Under the pieces are notes generated by a model. It saw only the letters and a list, made by a program, of their open reading frames with translations. It ran no database searches and was not told where the DNA came from. Positions 1-12,329 of a DNA stretch of 64,000 nt are shown here, piece by piece. A program made the position numbers and the translations under genes. This DNA is from Chimonanthus salicifolius (Eukaryota; Streptophyta; Magnoliopsida; Laurales; Calycanthaceae), in the NCBI GenBank assembly GCA_013350335.1, contig CM023540.1, forward strand, positions 46,979,222-47,043,221. Reading direction: 5' to 3'. Numbering within the stretch: position 1 is the stretch's first letter; every line of letters starts with the position of its first letter.

Positions 1-1232
1 ATTATCATAACTTTTAGAAATGAATAAAAACTTAACAATATATAAATCATATTTTAATATTTAAAATTATCAAATTAAGTTAAAATTTTAATTACCTATG
101 TTCTACTTCATTTTATATATCTTGTGCATAAATGTGTATCTACTTCAAATTTTTGGACATGATTATGCATAACATTTTTTGTGGAATAAAAGAATAATTT
201 TATATTGAAAAGTTTTTCCATTGTTTAATCTGAATTTTTCTTATGGGAACTGGTTTTTGCGACTTGACCATTTTCTATAAGAGTGTAGAAAATAAATTTT
301 CAGGCAAAGAGGTCAACTAGTAATTTCCACGGCTCATAAATTTCATGATATATGATCTAACCAATCAACTAATTGTGCCCCAATCCGATCCATGACTAAG
401 ATTCAGCCCAAACATGAATCATGATCCGATTCAGGACCCGTGACTCAATCCATGATCCAAGATTCAGCCCAAAGATGACTCATGACCTGATTCCATGACT
501 CGATCCATGAACCATGAATCATTCTATAATCCAATTGACTCGACCAATCATCTAATCCATGACTCAACGAATCTAACCGTTGCATCGTGGTCAATTTAAC
601 CAAGCTTATGAACTATTCTACAATTTGAGACATAGTTGATGAGCCAACCTAATTAGATATAGTATTTAAAATCTATTACTCGACTCATAATCAAAACCAA
701 TCCAAATCACCTGCTCACCCACTGTTCAATCAATGAACTAACCTAATCTGATCTAACTTGTGAAGTTCTAGATTAAATTGATGTTGGTCAAGCTAAGATC
801 TAAATCAATTGTACCCCTTACGTATATTATTATTTTAAGTAAAATATAAGTTGAACCAAATATTTAGTGTATATAATTGTTAGTGTTGTTATTAGTTGAT
901 TATTATGATAACTACGACGATTATCATCATCACCATCATCATCTAGAATTAGCTATATTTGATTATAAACTATATCTCCCACACGTAACAATAGAAGAAA
1001 TTTATTTGTGAAATATTATGAAAACTTTTTTTTCACCAAACTAAAGAAATTGATGTCCATGGAAAATAAACTATGAATTTCATTTTCCATGGATATAGAA
1101 ATTACAGAGGAGATCAATTTTCATAAAAAATAATTACACACAGACATGCATTCAATAATTCAGTTTTTTTGGGATAGGATCTAGGGGTTCCTATTCTATG
1201 AGAGAGATATAGAAGTTAGTGATGGTTTCAAC
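1..1232. other. AT-rich intergenic DNA
   Basis: No coding signal seen on either strand. Between about 355 and 600 there are irregular repeats of a phrase built from 'gactc(a/g)atccatga' and 'gattcagccca', probably a degenerate tandem or transposon remnant. The rest is low-complexity AT-rich sequence. Confidence 0.6.
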
Positions 1233-1420
1233 CAATGTTATCAAACCTGGGTTGGCCCGCGGGTTGACCCGCGGTTCAACCATAACTGGCTACTTAAAGG
1301 GTCGGGTTGATTTAGAACCCGTATGGGTTTTAAATCTGTAAATACCCTCCTCGACCCATGGTTCAACCCGGGTTTTCGCATGAACCCGAGACACATTTTC
1401 ATGTAAAACCCGTATATGGA
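1233..1420. repeat. Possible left end of a hAT-type element
   Basis: Begins CAATGTTATCAAACC, which resembles the terminal repeats of the better-defined hAT elements at 7055 and 54184. It continues with short repeated, partly palindromic words (ccgcgggttgacccgcgg and variants), as expected of subterminal repeats. I did not find a matching right end with an 8-bp duplication of the flank gtttcaac, so this may be a truncated copy. Confidence 0.3.
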
Positions 1421-2884
1421 ATAAAAAAAAAAAGAAAAAATCGTTTCTTGGATTTCTTCATCTTTTCATCCTCCATTTCTAGTTTCCCTTCATCTCTTCT
1501 TCCTCCACTTCCAGTTTCCCTTTGCCTTCATCTACCATCATGTTGTCCATCACCGCGATTCATCACCTTCTCTCCTCCTCTCAGAAAAATGATCTTCCCA
1601 GGCACTTTGGACTCTTTAGCGGTGTAGCAATCGTCTCTAATCTCATCAGAAAATCTAATCTAATATCGATGCAGTAACAAAGCCAAGAGAAAAAGAAGGA
1701 GAAATGATAGGGCCGGCTGCACTGAGAAAAAGGGAGAGGAGATTAGGGCCGACTGCAATGAGAGAAAGAGAGATGGGATTAGGCTGGCGGCAGAGAAAAC
1801 AAAATAGAGAAAGGGAGAGTGTATAGGGTTTTAAGTTTTAGATTTTAGTGAAATTCCAAATTTATCCTTATCTCTTTACTGATACATGGTTCAGGATATT
1901 TTTGAGAAAAATGAAATTTATTTTTAAATCAAAATTTGAACATAAAATTAAATTAGTCTCCATTTGGCCTCACACAAGGGAGTGGGGGCTTCCCTCATAT
2001 AGGGCCCCTTCCCTCATATACGGTTTAGTGTACGTATATTGTACAATGTTTCTTTTATTATCTATACTGGGTTTAGCAATTGTAAATTAGTCTCCATTTG
2101 CCTAGTTAGTTTTCCATTAGATTTAGGATGGTTGCCCATACTCCCACACTCTAGCTGTTGGTTATAATGCTTTGTTTCTCTAGCTGCGGATGCAACTAAA
2201 TGAAAAGGATTTGGGGCCACCAACCAGTCTCAACTTGACATGGAGTCGGATTAAATTAGGGTTTATCATCAAGCCAATCCAAAATTGAAGCCTTGTCTAT
2301 CTACCCAATTGTTGAGGTTCTCCTCCAAAGTGTATGGAGTATTATTTTGAATCTATGCCTAATTGAAATTGTGATCATCCGAATGACTGCACAAGATCCA
2401 AGTGACAAATTTTCATAAAAGTTTTATTTCTAAATATAACTCATCTGTACACCCATAAAATGAAGTCAAAATTAGATCTTAAAGACTACTTTTCAAAGCA
2501 TCATCTACATTAACAAAATAAAATCATCTTCCCATGAAAACCATCTCTTTTATTCCACAAAATCAAATGATTTCACTGATCAAATGGACACAATTTCTTC
2601 ATAACTCATTTTAACAAATATGTCATTTATATAGATTGGTCACATGAAGTTAAATTAGACTCAAAATAAAAATCAAAAGTTGAAAAGTAGAATAATAATT
2701 TTGTATCTAAGTAAGATGTAAGGAAAGATTGTATATGCTCTTGTACACCCATGAGATGAAATCAGTCACGCCATGTAAAATCAGGAACTAGAAAAATTTC
2801 TACTTCATTACATTACATTACATACATCATACAACAACAACAAAAGAAGACACTAAAATCGACGGGAAATATTATATCACAATC
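1421..2884. other. Intergenic DNA, nothing recognised
   Basis: AT-rich sequence with pyrimidine-rich patches around 1450-1570 and purine-rich patches around 1680-1820. The short open frames here show no plant protein signature. Confidence 0.55.
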
Positions 2885-3185
2885 ACAAATCATTTTTATT
2901 TTTTAGTGATAATTTCTACCCTCCTGCTGTGTTGGGAAGAAAAGGAACCACTCCTGCAATGGAAGGAATTAGAGTTCCTAAGAAGAACAACCAAATCCAA
3001 ACATTGGTTTCTCTGCTCCCAAATGAAGCAACCGAGGTCCAGATTGGTGGGAGTTGTTGAAAACTCGAAAAGCTTGACAACCTTGTTGAGTCAAGCCAAC
3101 TCAGTGAGTCGGACAAGGTGTTTTTTCCCTTCATCTCCAAAGTTTGAAACTATGGTTGGATGGTGATGCAGTTTGCTGCCTAGCT

Positions 3186-3389
3186 CTATAAGGGAGACAA
3201 GCGAGAATTGACTGGGAAGTGGGAAACTGGAATTGGGGGTGGTTTGGATTTGGGTTTTGGTTCAGATTTGCATTCGGATTTGAATTCCGACTTGGGTTTC
3301 TTCTGTTGTGGCTTCTCAGCGTCAGAAGAGACGACGCCAGGTGAAAAGACAGACTTGAAGCAATTGAAAACAGAAGAGAAGAAAGCCAT
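3186..3389 (-). CDS. Small basic protein of unknown function (67 aa)
   Basis: Intronless frame of 67 codons starting at the ATG at 3389. The N-terminus is hydrophobic and aromatic (MAFFSSVFNCFKSVFS). A Lys/Ser/Pro-rich middle of alternating KSE/KSK words follows, and the end is PIPVSHFPVNSRLSPL. From memory the layout resembles small plant proteins that end in a 'PVS-FPV-S-LSRL' type tail, but I cannot name a family or function. A TATA box sits about 145 bp upstream at 3534-3543 on the same strand, which supports a real transcription unit. The start is the only ATG placed before the hydrophobic segment. Lys/Glu alternation comes from 18-bp-scale repeats in the DNA, so chance extension is possible. 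No signal-peptide cleavage site is obvious. Confidence 0.5.
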   Translation of the reverse strand: MAFFSSVFNCFKSVFSPGVVSSDAEKPQQKKPKSEFKSECKSEPKPKSKPPPIPVSHFPVNSRLSPL

Positions 3390-3533
3390 TTGCAGCAGCT
3401 GTTGGACTTTAACAGAGAAGAATGCAAGAGAGGTTGGGTTCTAATTAATATCTGGTCATTTTGTTTGCTAGGAGGAGATGAGAATAAGAGAGTGAATTTT
3501 GTCTGATGAAGGGGTGTGTGTCTGTTTTCAATA

Positions 3534-3543
3534 CTATATATAA
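3534..3543 (-). promoter_or_regulatory. TATA box of the small gene at 3186-3389
   Basis: Read on the minus strand the site is ttatatatag, about 145 bp upstream of the ATG at 3389. That leaves room for a 5' UTR of about 110 bp. Confidence 0.5.
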
Positions 3544-3825
3544 CCCATTCATGGCAGCAGTGATCACGTTTATTGCACTTGGATAACTTGGGAAGAAAAG
3601 AAAGAAGGAAACAACTAAGAAATCAACACCTGCTTCTTTGACAAGTTTCTCTTGACTCGAGGAAATGAAAATTCTTTGACAAGTTTCTTTGACTTGATGA
3701 AATGAAAAATAATTCTTTGATTCCAGGCCCACAACTATACAGTTTAAGACTAATTTTTTTTAATGCCTGAAAACTCTAAGACCCTATCTCTTTTAGAGTA
3801 TAAGGGTATTAGATAAAACTTTAAA

Positions 3826-4275
3826 TGCAGCATAAGGAGGGGTAATCTGATATATTAATAATTTTATAAGAATTAATATTTTTTATTAAATATATATAAT
3901 ATAAAAAAATAGAAATAAAATATGAAACATAATTGTCAAAATATCTTTTTTCTAAGGGGTGATTCTATCGAAATTTCGATAGGGTCTCGAAACTCTGAAA
4001 GAGTTTGAGGTTCATGGTAATCTCTTTCGGGGTAATTAGCAATTTATTCTTTTGGAAGTTTGTTTTAAAAATGTGCTAACATTTTCAACATGATACATTT
4101 AGATGAGGGGTAAATTTTAAAAGGGTTACCTTGAGTATGGATAACTGTAAGCAGGGATAACCTGACTTATTTACAATTTTATGAGAATTAATAATTTTTA
4201 TTAAATCTAAATAATATAAAAAATTAAAAATAAAATTTTATAAAACATATTTGTCAAAATGTCCTATTTTTAAGG
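3826..4275. repeat. Two copies of a dispersed AT-rich repeat
   Basis: Segments near 3830-3960 and 4150-4265 share the order 'ggggtaatctgatatatta', 'aattttat(a/g)agaatta', 'ttttattaaat', 'ataatataaaaaa'. The same unit is tandemly amplified at 30180-30780, so this is a dispersed repeat family that probably belongs to a non-coding transposon. Confidence 0.6.
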
Positions 4276-4303
4276 GATGATTCTTTAAAACAATTATTCG
4301 CAT

Positions 4304-4486
4304 TTGGGAACATCTACCATTCATTCATCACCACCTTTCTGAGAAACTTCTTCACCACTCTTCTTCGGGAACATCTACCATTCATTCATCATCACCTTTC
4401 TGAGAAACTTCTTCACCACTCTTCTTTGGGAACATCTACCATTCATTCATCACCACCTTTCTGAGAAACTTCTTCAGCACTCTTCT
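4304..4486. repeat. Three-copy tandem repeat, 61-bp unit
   Basis: Three head-to-tail copies of a unit starting gggaacatctaccattcatt and ending near cttcaccactcttctt. Boundaries are about 4304, 4365 and 4426. The copies differ at only a few bases, so the array is recent. No frame is conserved through it. Confidence 0.9.
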
Positions 4487-5981
4487 CTAAATCCATTGCA
4501 TCATCGAAATTCAAACACGTTATTGGACTTCCAGCCCAGTAGAAGGGACCCAAGTCTTTCTTGTGTACCTGTCTACGTCCCCCTCATTCCTTTATTTATT
4601 TCTAATTTTTTTATAAAATTTTATTCCCAAGTCCAAATTATTTGTTGTGGTCACTTTCATTCTTTTCTTTATTTTTTTATCACACTAAAAATTATTACTT
4701 TGAAAATTTTGAATTTATATTTGAGATTCAAATTTTGATTATTTGAAATATCATACTATTTTACTAGTGTAGACACTCATGTGACTATAAAAATAGCATA
4801 AAAAAATATTGCACCTGTTACAAAGAATTGAATGGTAAAAGTAACTTCATTTACTCAATAATTTATAGATAAAAATATAAACTATAAAAAACATAATACT
4901 AAAACATACTTTTTCTTTAAATTTATACATATATTTAAATTATAATTTATACATATGTACATATCTATAAGTTAACATTAGATGAAAATGAACCTCATTT
5001 AAAGTGTAAATATTGATTATACCGTAATTACTAAAAGAAAAGTACAAGCCTCTCCCCTGTATTAGATATTTGGAACATAATTTAACATGAAAATTATTAT
5101 ATATTTTATAAGATTCTATATTTATGTTATGGACCATCAAATGAAAGTGGGCATAACGCATAAAAGTGATACTAAGATTTTTCACAAACAATCCCGCCTT
5201 CTCGTAAGTCTTTCACAATATTAGAAACCAAGAAGATATATAGAGACATATATCCCTAATTTTGAATTTTTCTTTTCAGTGACATAGGTATCATCACTCC
5301 ATATTGGAGGTGAGACTAATCATGAGCATGTGTAAACCTTCCAATCGATATATTGATTTAGCCGATGGAGAATAATCTCATAGAAAATGGCCTGAAGAAG
5401 TTGAGAGTGAATCAAATTCAGAACCTCACTTCACAAGACGAGTGTCTTGACTGTCAGGCCAACCCTTTCAAGTTATAATTTTGAAAATTGTGCCTATGAC
5501 TAACATCATGGGCATCCTGTTAAAGCGAACCACTGAAGGCCCTGTTTCATTTGAAGTGCCTCAGTAAAAATACTGATATGATAATGGCGATTTGGTCTTT
5601 AATCCCAAACACCCCAATTCTCTCTGTGTATCGGTTCTCTGAAAATCTGAAACACTTCCCACAACCAAGACCCCCCTCACAACCCCAACCCAATCTAGTC
5701 ATTCAATAATGCTGGAAATGAGCAGTTGATATACAAGTATTTAGATGACTAAATCTCATACATATCATAGCTTTATATCAAATGACTAGAAATCTTATGG
5801 CCTGAAAGACTAATTCCTACATCATTACATGAATGCTCCATTTAAGGAAAAAAAAAAAAAACTGTTCACAAGACCTGTGTTCTCTCCCATTTTGTAACAT
5901 ATATTAGTCTTGAAACGCGGCATTCATTCGCTCGCAGTAGTCTGCATCATTTGGATTGTATTGGACTGTATTTGTAGGTTC
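4487..5981. other. Intergenic DNA, nothing recognised
   Basis: AT-rich sequence downstream of the aldo-keto reductase pseudogene (which lies on the minus strand to the right). No gene, RNA or transposon terminus could be supported. Confidence 0.5.
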
Positions 5982-6178
5982 TTACTTTGCAATGCCTCCA
6001 TCTCTCCTTGTTTGGTGCATTTGCAAATTTCCATGAAACTGAATTATTATTTCATTATTGCAACAACCTGCTACCTCATGGATAGGCACTATGTCTTTAA
6101 TTTCTAGCAAATCTGATTGTGTGAGGTTCACATTCAAGGAGGCAATATTATCATCTAGATTCTTGATCTTGGTTGTCC
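5982..6178 (-). pseudogene. Aldo-keto reductase pseudogene, last exon
   Basis: After the acceptor ctacag at about 6179-6184 the minus strand reads GTTKIKNLDDNIASLNV, then a segment ending VPIHEVAG. This is the C-terminal part of plant AKR enzymes of the perakine-reductase / auxin-induced PCNT115-like group. Phase joins correctly to the exon ending at 6356 (Gly codon split G|GG). After VAG the frame leaves the family pattern. A typical SWKFAN tail is visible only in another frame, which suggests an indel, and the open frame stops at TAA 5982-5984. The exon belongs to a broken gene (see the exons at 28592 and 29685). Confidence 0.8.
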
Positions 6179-6355
6179 CTGTAGATATTTGATAAGATCA
6201 TCAATCACACTGTTTGAAAACTAGCATCTAAGCATCAAGCACCCATTATTTTAGGCCAGTTAAGTTCATCCAACTTTTGTGCCACTCGGTGCACGTGAAA
6301 AAAATGGATTAAAGAATGGGTGTAGAATTTTAATGAAATAGAGTTAAATGCTCAC

Positions 6356-6509
6356 CTGGGATAGGAACTACATCATCACCTTGATGGAGAAGCCATGCTA
6401 GAGCTAATTGGGCTGTGGTGCACCCCTGCTTTAGGGCCAAATTTTCAAAAAGATGGTAGAGTTTCTTGTTCTTCTCCAAGTTCTCTCCCATGGACCTTGG
6501 ATGTTTACT
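6356..6509 (-). pseudogene. Aldo-keto reductase pseudogene, penultimate exon
   Basis: The 154-bp exon is bounded by acceptor ttttag and donor gtgag, and is in phase with both neighbours. It encodes SKHPRSMGENLEKNK and then CTTAQLALAWLLHQGDDVVP, the conserved helix and 'W-L-QG-DVVPIPGT' cofactor-binding segment of plant NADPH-dependent aldo-keto reductases. The exon itself is undamaged. Separation from the preceding exon (12233-12329) is 5.7 kb because of a hAT element with a nested solo LTR. Confidence 0.88.
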
Positions 6510-7054
6510 CTAAAATGGACACAAAACAAAATTGTTGTAAGTTCAGGTAATAAATCTACCAATGTAATAAAGGTATACCATTGAACTATAAAACTTGATC
6601 CCAAAGTACTTGAGTTACAAATTTCGGCTGATATTTGAAAATATCAGACAATATTTCCAAAAAATATATATATTTGGGTTGTGCCCACACTGAAAATTTT
6701 CAGTTGACATTTGTTATTGAACCCTAAAGAAGCAACAGATTGTGCACAAGGGAAATAGGGACTTATAATGGACCTTAGTCAGAGAAGATACAGAGACATC
6801 TAAAATCTAGTGGAGTACTAACTATAGAATGGCTATATATTTTCAACCCCCACACCCACCCTCTCCACACATCAAAATATCTCTCACTAGGACCCTATAG
6901 CTATTTAAATTGAAAACAACTAAATGTTGCTAACCTATATTTGGTGGGTATATGGAGGTCATACCCTTCCAATTATCTTTTTAGCTCCAACCGGTAAATG
7001 CCAACTTTCAAGTTTATGAGTAAATTTGAAAATATGTTGTGTTACTGTCTTGTA

Positions 7055-10000
7055 AAAGGTAGTCAAAATTGAATCGTATCGTAAATCGGTTTAGAGTGTG
7101 AACCGTAAATTGTAAATCGTAGAATCTTAAAATTCATAATGTTTTGTTCAATTCCTCATAATATATAAGTAAATATGCAAACACATGAATATATGACAAA
7201 ATGTACCAATTCAAAATTAAACCAATATGCATTAGAACTCAAGTTTTTTATATTCCAAAATACAGTATATTGTACACCATACATTATATAATATAACAAT
7301 ATATTATATGGTGCATAACATTATATTGTATGACTATGGAAGGGAAATTTTTGACCTGCAAACTTAATTCTATTATTATTTCATGATATTTATTACATAC
7401 ATAGCATTACATAACGCGAATGATAACATAGAAAAAACAAAAAGAACAAAATAATGGAAGAAAAGAAATAGAAAAAATGAAAACAATCAAATAGAACAGT
7501 GGAAGAAAAGAAGTTACAGGTCCTCATCGGAAGACCTGCAACTTAATTACGTCACCTTTATTTCATATACATAGGTCCTGCGATATTAGGTTTGTGGAGC
7601 CTGATTGTCAAATATTTATTGGTGATCCCATCCTCACTGGCTTCGTTCTAATGGAGGGCAATTCTGTAATTTTCGCATTACATATGTTGTAGCTCTAATT
7701 AGAGCAATATATAATGTCTTTTTCCGTGAAAGAGGGGTGTGAGAGCGAAAAGAGAAAATAGAAGAACTGTCAAGAGATGGAAACAGTATGGGATGGAAGG
7801 TGAAGAGGCGATGGAAGGTGAATAGTCTTTCTTTCTTTCTATGCAAACTCGATAGAAGAGTTATACTTAAATAGGTATCATGCAAAAAGTTAGGCTTTAT
7901 TTTTTCAAAAATTCTTTAATTTTTCCAAAAAAAAAAATTCTCTTTTGTTTTTCCTCTCTTTCTCTCGCATGAATCGTACGAGTCTACGATTCATGTGTAA
8001 CGCCCCGCCCCTTTCTACAGCTTAAACGGGTCATGACCCGCTTAACTGCAAGCTGAACGGGCGTCACCCAACACAACAACACATCTAATGGGTCTTACAT
8101 CACAGATTTGTGGCTGAGGGAAAATGAATATATTTTTTTTTAAAAGATTATAAATGAAATCATTAAAGCCATCAAATTCTTCCTGCCCCATCTTAATGCA
8201 TCGTACGAATTCCGACGTCATCCACAATATAAAACAAATAACATCTATTATCAACACCAAATCTAATCTCACTGCTCACATCCCATTTCATAAAATAAAA
8301 CAAAAACGATATCCTCAAAGCTCTCAATTTATTTAAATAAACTAATCAAGTCTCAAAAATGAATATTACCAAATAAATAAATTCAATCGCATGAAACCAC
8401 AACTATGCTAAGAAAATACACATTCATCCTTGACTTAGTATCACGTCACCACCTCCGAGAGTGGAATTGTCACTCCTCAACTATCACCTGAAAAACTTTT
8501 AGGGAGTGAGCCTCACTTGCCCATGGATCATCAGCTCAGTAGGAGTATAAATAAACAATAGAAAACCCATATACAATAATATCAATATAAAAAGGCTGAA
8601 TATCCAATACCATTCAACATCACATAAACAACACACACATGAACACCACAACATAACCCACATAAACGTATCTATCTTGATATCATACTCATAACACTCA
8701 TATCCATCAATACCTCATAGTTCTAAGCACTCGATCATTAACATAACCAACTAAACAGTGTAACTTATCATACTTTCAACTCCATAAGGACTCATTTCAC
8801 CTAGTATAGTGATACTCTCAAATCCATTTATTAAACAATGCATTCACTCATCTACTCCCGATATGGGATTAGTAAAAACCTCACCCTCACCTGTAACCTG
8901 TCAGTGAGGTAGCCTACCAGTGTGGTAGCTTATGCTCATCCATCACCCACCCACACATCACCCGCTCACAAGGATTGTTGGGTCTTTTGGCCTCACACCT
9001 CCCCATCAAGAAGACAAATTAGTATCACGGTCTTAATCAAATCTCACACATGTGATCTTTCCTGACAAGCCACTTATCACAATCAATAATCCGATACATA
9101 ATGCCGCTCATAAACATACGTCACCGTGAATACACCGTGCGGCCCATCACACTCACACATAAGGCTCATGCACTACAATCCAACACGTGGAATCCAAATC
9201 CAACGAACACATCAATCGACATCTTAGTAATCAGAAATATCTTCCACAGATGGCTAACACATCATACAATTCCATGTGGTCTACACCACTCGATCATATC
9301 ACAATCCCTCATATCAATCTATGAGTCTCAATGACATCCACAAGTCTCACCCATAGATACCTATCATAATCAAACCCCACACAACACTCTCATCCATAAC
9401 ATGTAAATTATTCACATTTGATGGGATCTCAATTACATTGACGGGTCCAGCCAGGTTCTTCGGGGCATATAAAATCTATATTAAAATCTAGAACCGGTAT
9501 TATTCGTTGGTCATGCTTGCGTCATTACCATAATATCTCAATCACATAATCATACCAGATATATCAAATAAATCATCACTAGCAATAATAACACATAACA
9601 ATATGACTTTAAAATAAAAGCAAAGCATAAATAAGATCAAGATAAAAATACCGATAACACCCAATACACAAGCGATGGAAATAACAGCAAAACACTCCCT
9701 ACCTCAATGTTGATAAAATCGATATCGAGTTTGATGATAAATGTACAGGATCCACTTGGCCACTGAGTGTTACATCTGAGCTGGTCGATGTTTGGATGGA
9801 AGAGAACTTTATCTTCTTAGTTACAAATCATATTCCAGTTGGGGACTATAGACTTGTAAAGTTGAGCACTAGCTCAATTGACAGTTGCCATCTTAAAGTC
9901 TTGAGAGTAGAGGATGAGAAGTTGAGATCGTTACTGGTCCTCAAACCTGAGTGGAAGACTGCATAGATGATCTTGAAATAGGGAGACGGTGAAAGAAGTA

Positions 10001-11101
10001 TGGATCAAAAGAGCAAGTACACGGAGAGATTACTTGTTTGAAATCAAACAATTGAAATAAAGCAATGAAGGCTTCCAAATTCGCTACCATACACAAATCA
10101 AGTGGGAAGAGGGAAAGACAAGAAGATTTTAAAGACAATCCACATACCCGGAAGAAGAACGAGAGGGAACAAAACCCATATTGGTTGCTTCGGATGCTCA
10201 TGTAGATTTCACCCCAAGCCAAAGGAGAGAGATGCCGATGGAGATCGAAGGTAGGAGGAGAATCCGGCAGCCATCGCATGGGTTTGTAGTGAATCAAGTC
10301 GGTTGGTTTCTTCTGAGTAGGATTCGGATTTGAGGAGTGAAAAATGGGAAGTACACCGTGGAGAGAGAGGATTCCCTTCCGTTTTGGAGAGGTAGAGAAG
10401 GGAAAGGGATCGAGATTTAGGGATTTGGGGTAGGGAAGGAATCCCATTTGGGGAAATTTGCTCCATGTGGTGGTTGGGTTGAGTTTCCATCGAGGGTTAA
10501 GGAAATATAAGGAAAGAAAGGGTGTATCTTCCCTTTCCATCGTGACTTAGGTAAATTGGAGAATAAAAGGGTGAAAGGAAGTGTGGGTCCCTATGGTCCA
10601 CACGGCTTAGGTATTGTCTTATTAAAATATTGTGTATTCTAAAAATACACCCCACTAAATTAATTTTAAAACTTTATTTGATATCTAAATTTTTCCATTT
10701 ATTCCTTCACTTATTTAATTTAAATACTCTTTTTATCTAACTTAATTTGCTAAGAATAAGGATTTGTATACTAAATCCTACAAAATTGTTGAATTAATAG
10801 TTTATTTGCCGCAAAAATAATTTCAATTGTTCTCAATTTAATTTAATTTGATATTTTTAGTTTCTAATTTTGAAGTTTATTTTTCAAATACTTTTAATGA
10901 AAAACAATTATACACTAGCATACACAATAACAATTTCTGACTAACTCTACCCACTTCTACTGACCCGCTACTCCGGATCGGGTCATTACAATATGAGTCG
11001 AATCGTACAATTCACGATTCATTAAAAAATCGTGCGTTTTTTAAAGGATTTCGACATTGATACGAGTCAAATCATGATACCCAACGATTTTGACAAACTT
11101 G
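7055..11101. mobile_element. hAT-type element, split by a nested gypsy solo LTR
   Basis: The flanks carry a perfect 8-bp target duplication GTCTTGTA (7047-7054 and 11102-11109). The termini are imperfect inverted repeats: left AAAGGTAGTCAAAATTG, right (reverse complement) CAAGTTTGTCAAAATCG, 13 of 17 matching. Eight-base duplications and such ends fit the hAT superfamily. Internal DNA shows repeated 'aatcgta' and 'acgattcat' words near both ends. Without the nested LTR (7996-10990) the element is about 1.05 kb. It encodes no transposase, so it was non-autonomous. It lies in an intron of the aldo-keto reductase pseudogene. Confidence 0.78.
7996..10990 (-). mobile_element. Solo LTR of a Del/Tekay-like Ty3/gypsy element
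   Basis: The segment starts TGTAACGCCCCG and ends CGGGTCATTACA, so its ends are TG...CA and mutually inverted. Reading minus, it begins TGTAATGACCCG and ends GGGGCGTTACA, like the LTR end of the gypsy element at 12599. Near its 3' end (about 8480-8530) it keeps the 'gctcactcc...ttttcaggtga...gaggag' phrase also found in that element's LTRs near 15385-15430. Flanking pentamers are tcatg and atatg, an imperfect target duplication. No internal domain is present, so this is a solo LTR of 2995 bp. The 199-codon frame at 9941-10540 lies within it and has no known domain. Confidence 0.72.
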
Positions 11102-11109
11102 GTCTTGTA

Positions 11110-12232
11110 TTTTGTGGTTTGTCCCCTGAGTTGGGGGATTTAAGGGGTTAGTGTGTCCCTTCAAGAGGTTGGGGGGCAGATCCTTGACTCAAAACGTTTT
11201 TTCAGCATAAGGGTATTTTTGAAATTTTGTACCAAGTATTGTCTATATAATTCATTTTTGAGCGATTTCTGGGGTTATGGGTATTCATCTATAGAGGCGA
11301 GAGAAAGAAAGTATTGTAACCCTATTCTCAAAGATAGTGAAATCGCTCATTACATTGTGCATGTAGACACACTGATAAACTATGCAAATCTAGTGCATTT
11401 TTATGTAATTTCTTGTGTGTTTGTGGCTTCATGGTTTTTTTTTTTTTCAACAAAATCTTGTTTCATTTAGTAAAAATGATAAATATTTACACCCTTGAGA
11501 AGGTTTAAGTACACCCTCTAATGTCTCTGCCCCACAGGCCTTGACTAAGTTGATTTCTCCTTTAAAAAAAATCACAATATTCTTATGATTCCTATTCCCG
11601 AAGTAAGTTAACTTTCCTCCCAAAAAACAGGGAAACCTAGCTTTCCTTTACAAAACACCAACATTAGATTAAAAAAAAGGCTGTGAATTAGGGTAAACCA
11701 TCATTATTAACAATCAATATCAATGGAAGTCAATCAACTGTGAGACATCTAAAGTCACAATTTTTGTAAGACACAATGTATAGTTTTTTTGATGGATCTT
11801 CCTAAGCATCAATATCTAAGATTCACCCATTGCAAATAGTGAGATTCTCCTTTACATTCAAAGACTTTCTCAGAGGCATAGTGGCAAGCAAATGTTCCAT
11901 TCCAATAACATCAAGCACTTGAATCTATCAAATCAGAAGATGTATTTAACTGCAACAAACTCATCAATCATCATATGTCTACTATGGTACCATGGAGCAG
12001 CAATGTGCTAATTCAAGGGATAGCAGTATACCAGCCTTAGTTACCCACATTTCAGTTTTTTTTTAATAGTCCTATCCCTTAAAAACATTTAAGACATTTG
12101 AAACCATCATCGACAGCCAATAAAGTAATTGGTATAAGCAATATAACGTCCTGGTTCATGATAGGAATTAAACATCTATTAATCTAAGGACAAGATCAAA
12201 TAGACAGGACATGATAAAACCAAGATCCATAC
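11110..12232. other. Intron DNA of the aldo-keto reductase pseudogene
   Basis: No feature beyond the intron itself was recognised. The 105-codon frame at 11153-11470 has no protein-family signature. Confidence 0.5.
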
Positions 12233-12329
12233 CCTGAAAGAATTTGCTGGAATACTTTCCACAACTGCCTTTCCAACAAAAAAGCCACGACCGAGAGGAC
12301 TATATGCAACTATCCCAATACCAAGTTCC
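12233..12329 (-). pseudogene. Aldo-keto reductase pseudogene, middle exon
   Basis: The 97-bp exon has acceptor aaatgcag and donor gtatgg. It reads [17 protein letters not shown], then [13 protein letters not shown], a hallmark segment of plant AKRs of the perakine-reductase group (the 'AYSPLGRG' strand near the cofactor). Phase fits the exon at 28592 (AG|G = Arg) and the exon at 6356. The intron towards the 5' side is now 16.3 kb, with two LTR elements inserted. Confidence 0.88.

Noticed and set aside
9941..10540. 199-codon minus-strand frame
   Set aside because: Lies wholly inside the gypsy solo LTR. Composition follows purine-rich LTR DNA and no domain is visible.
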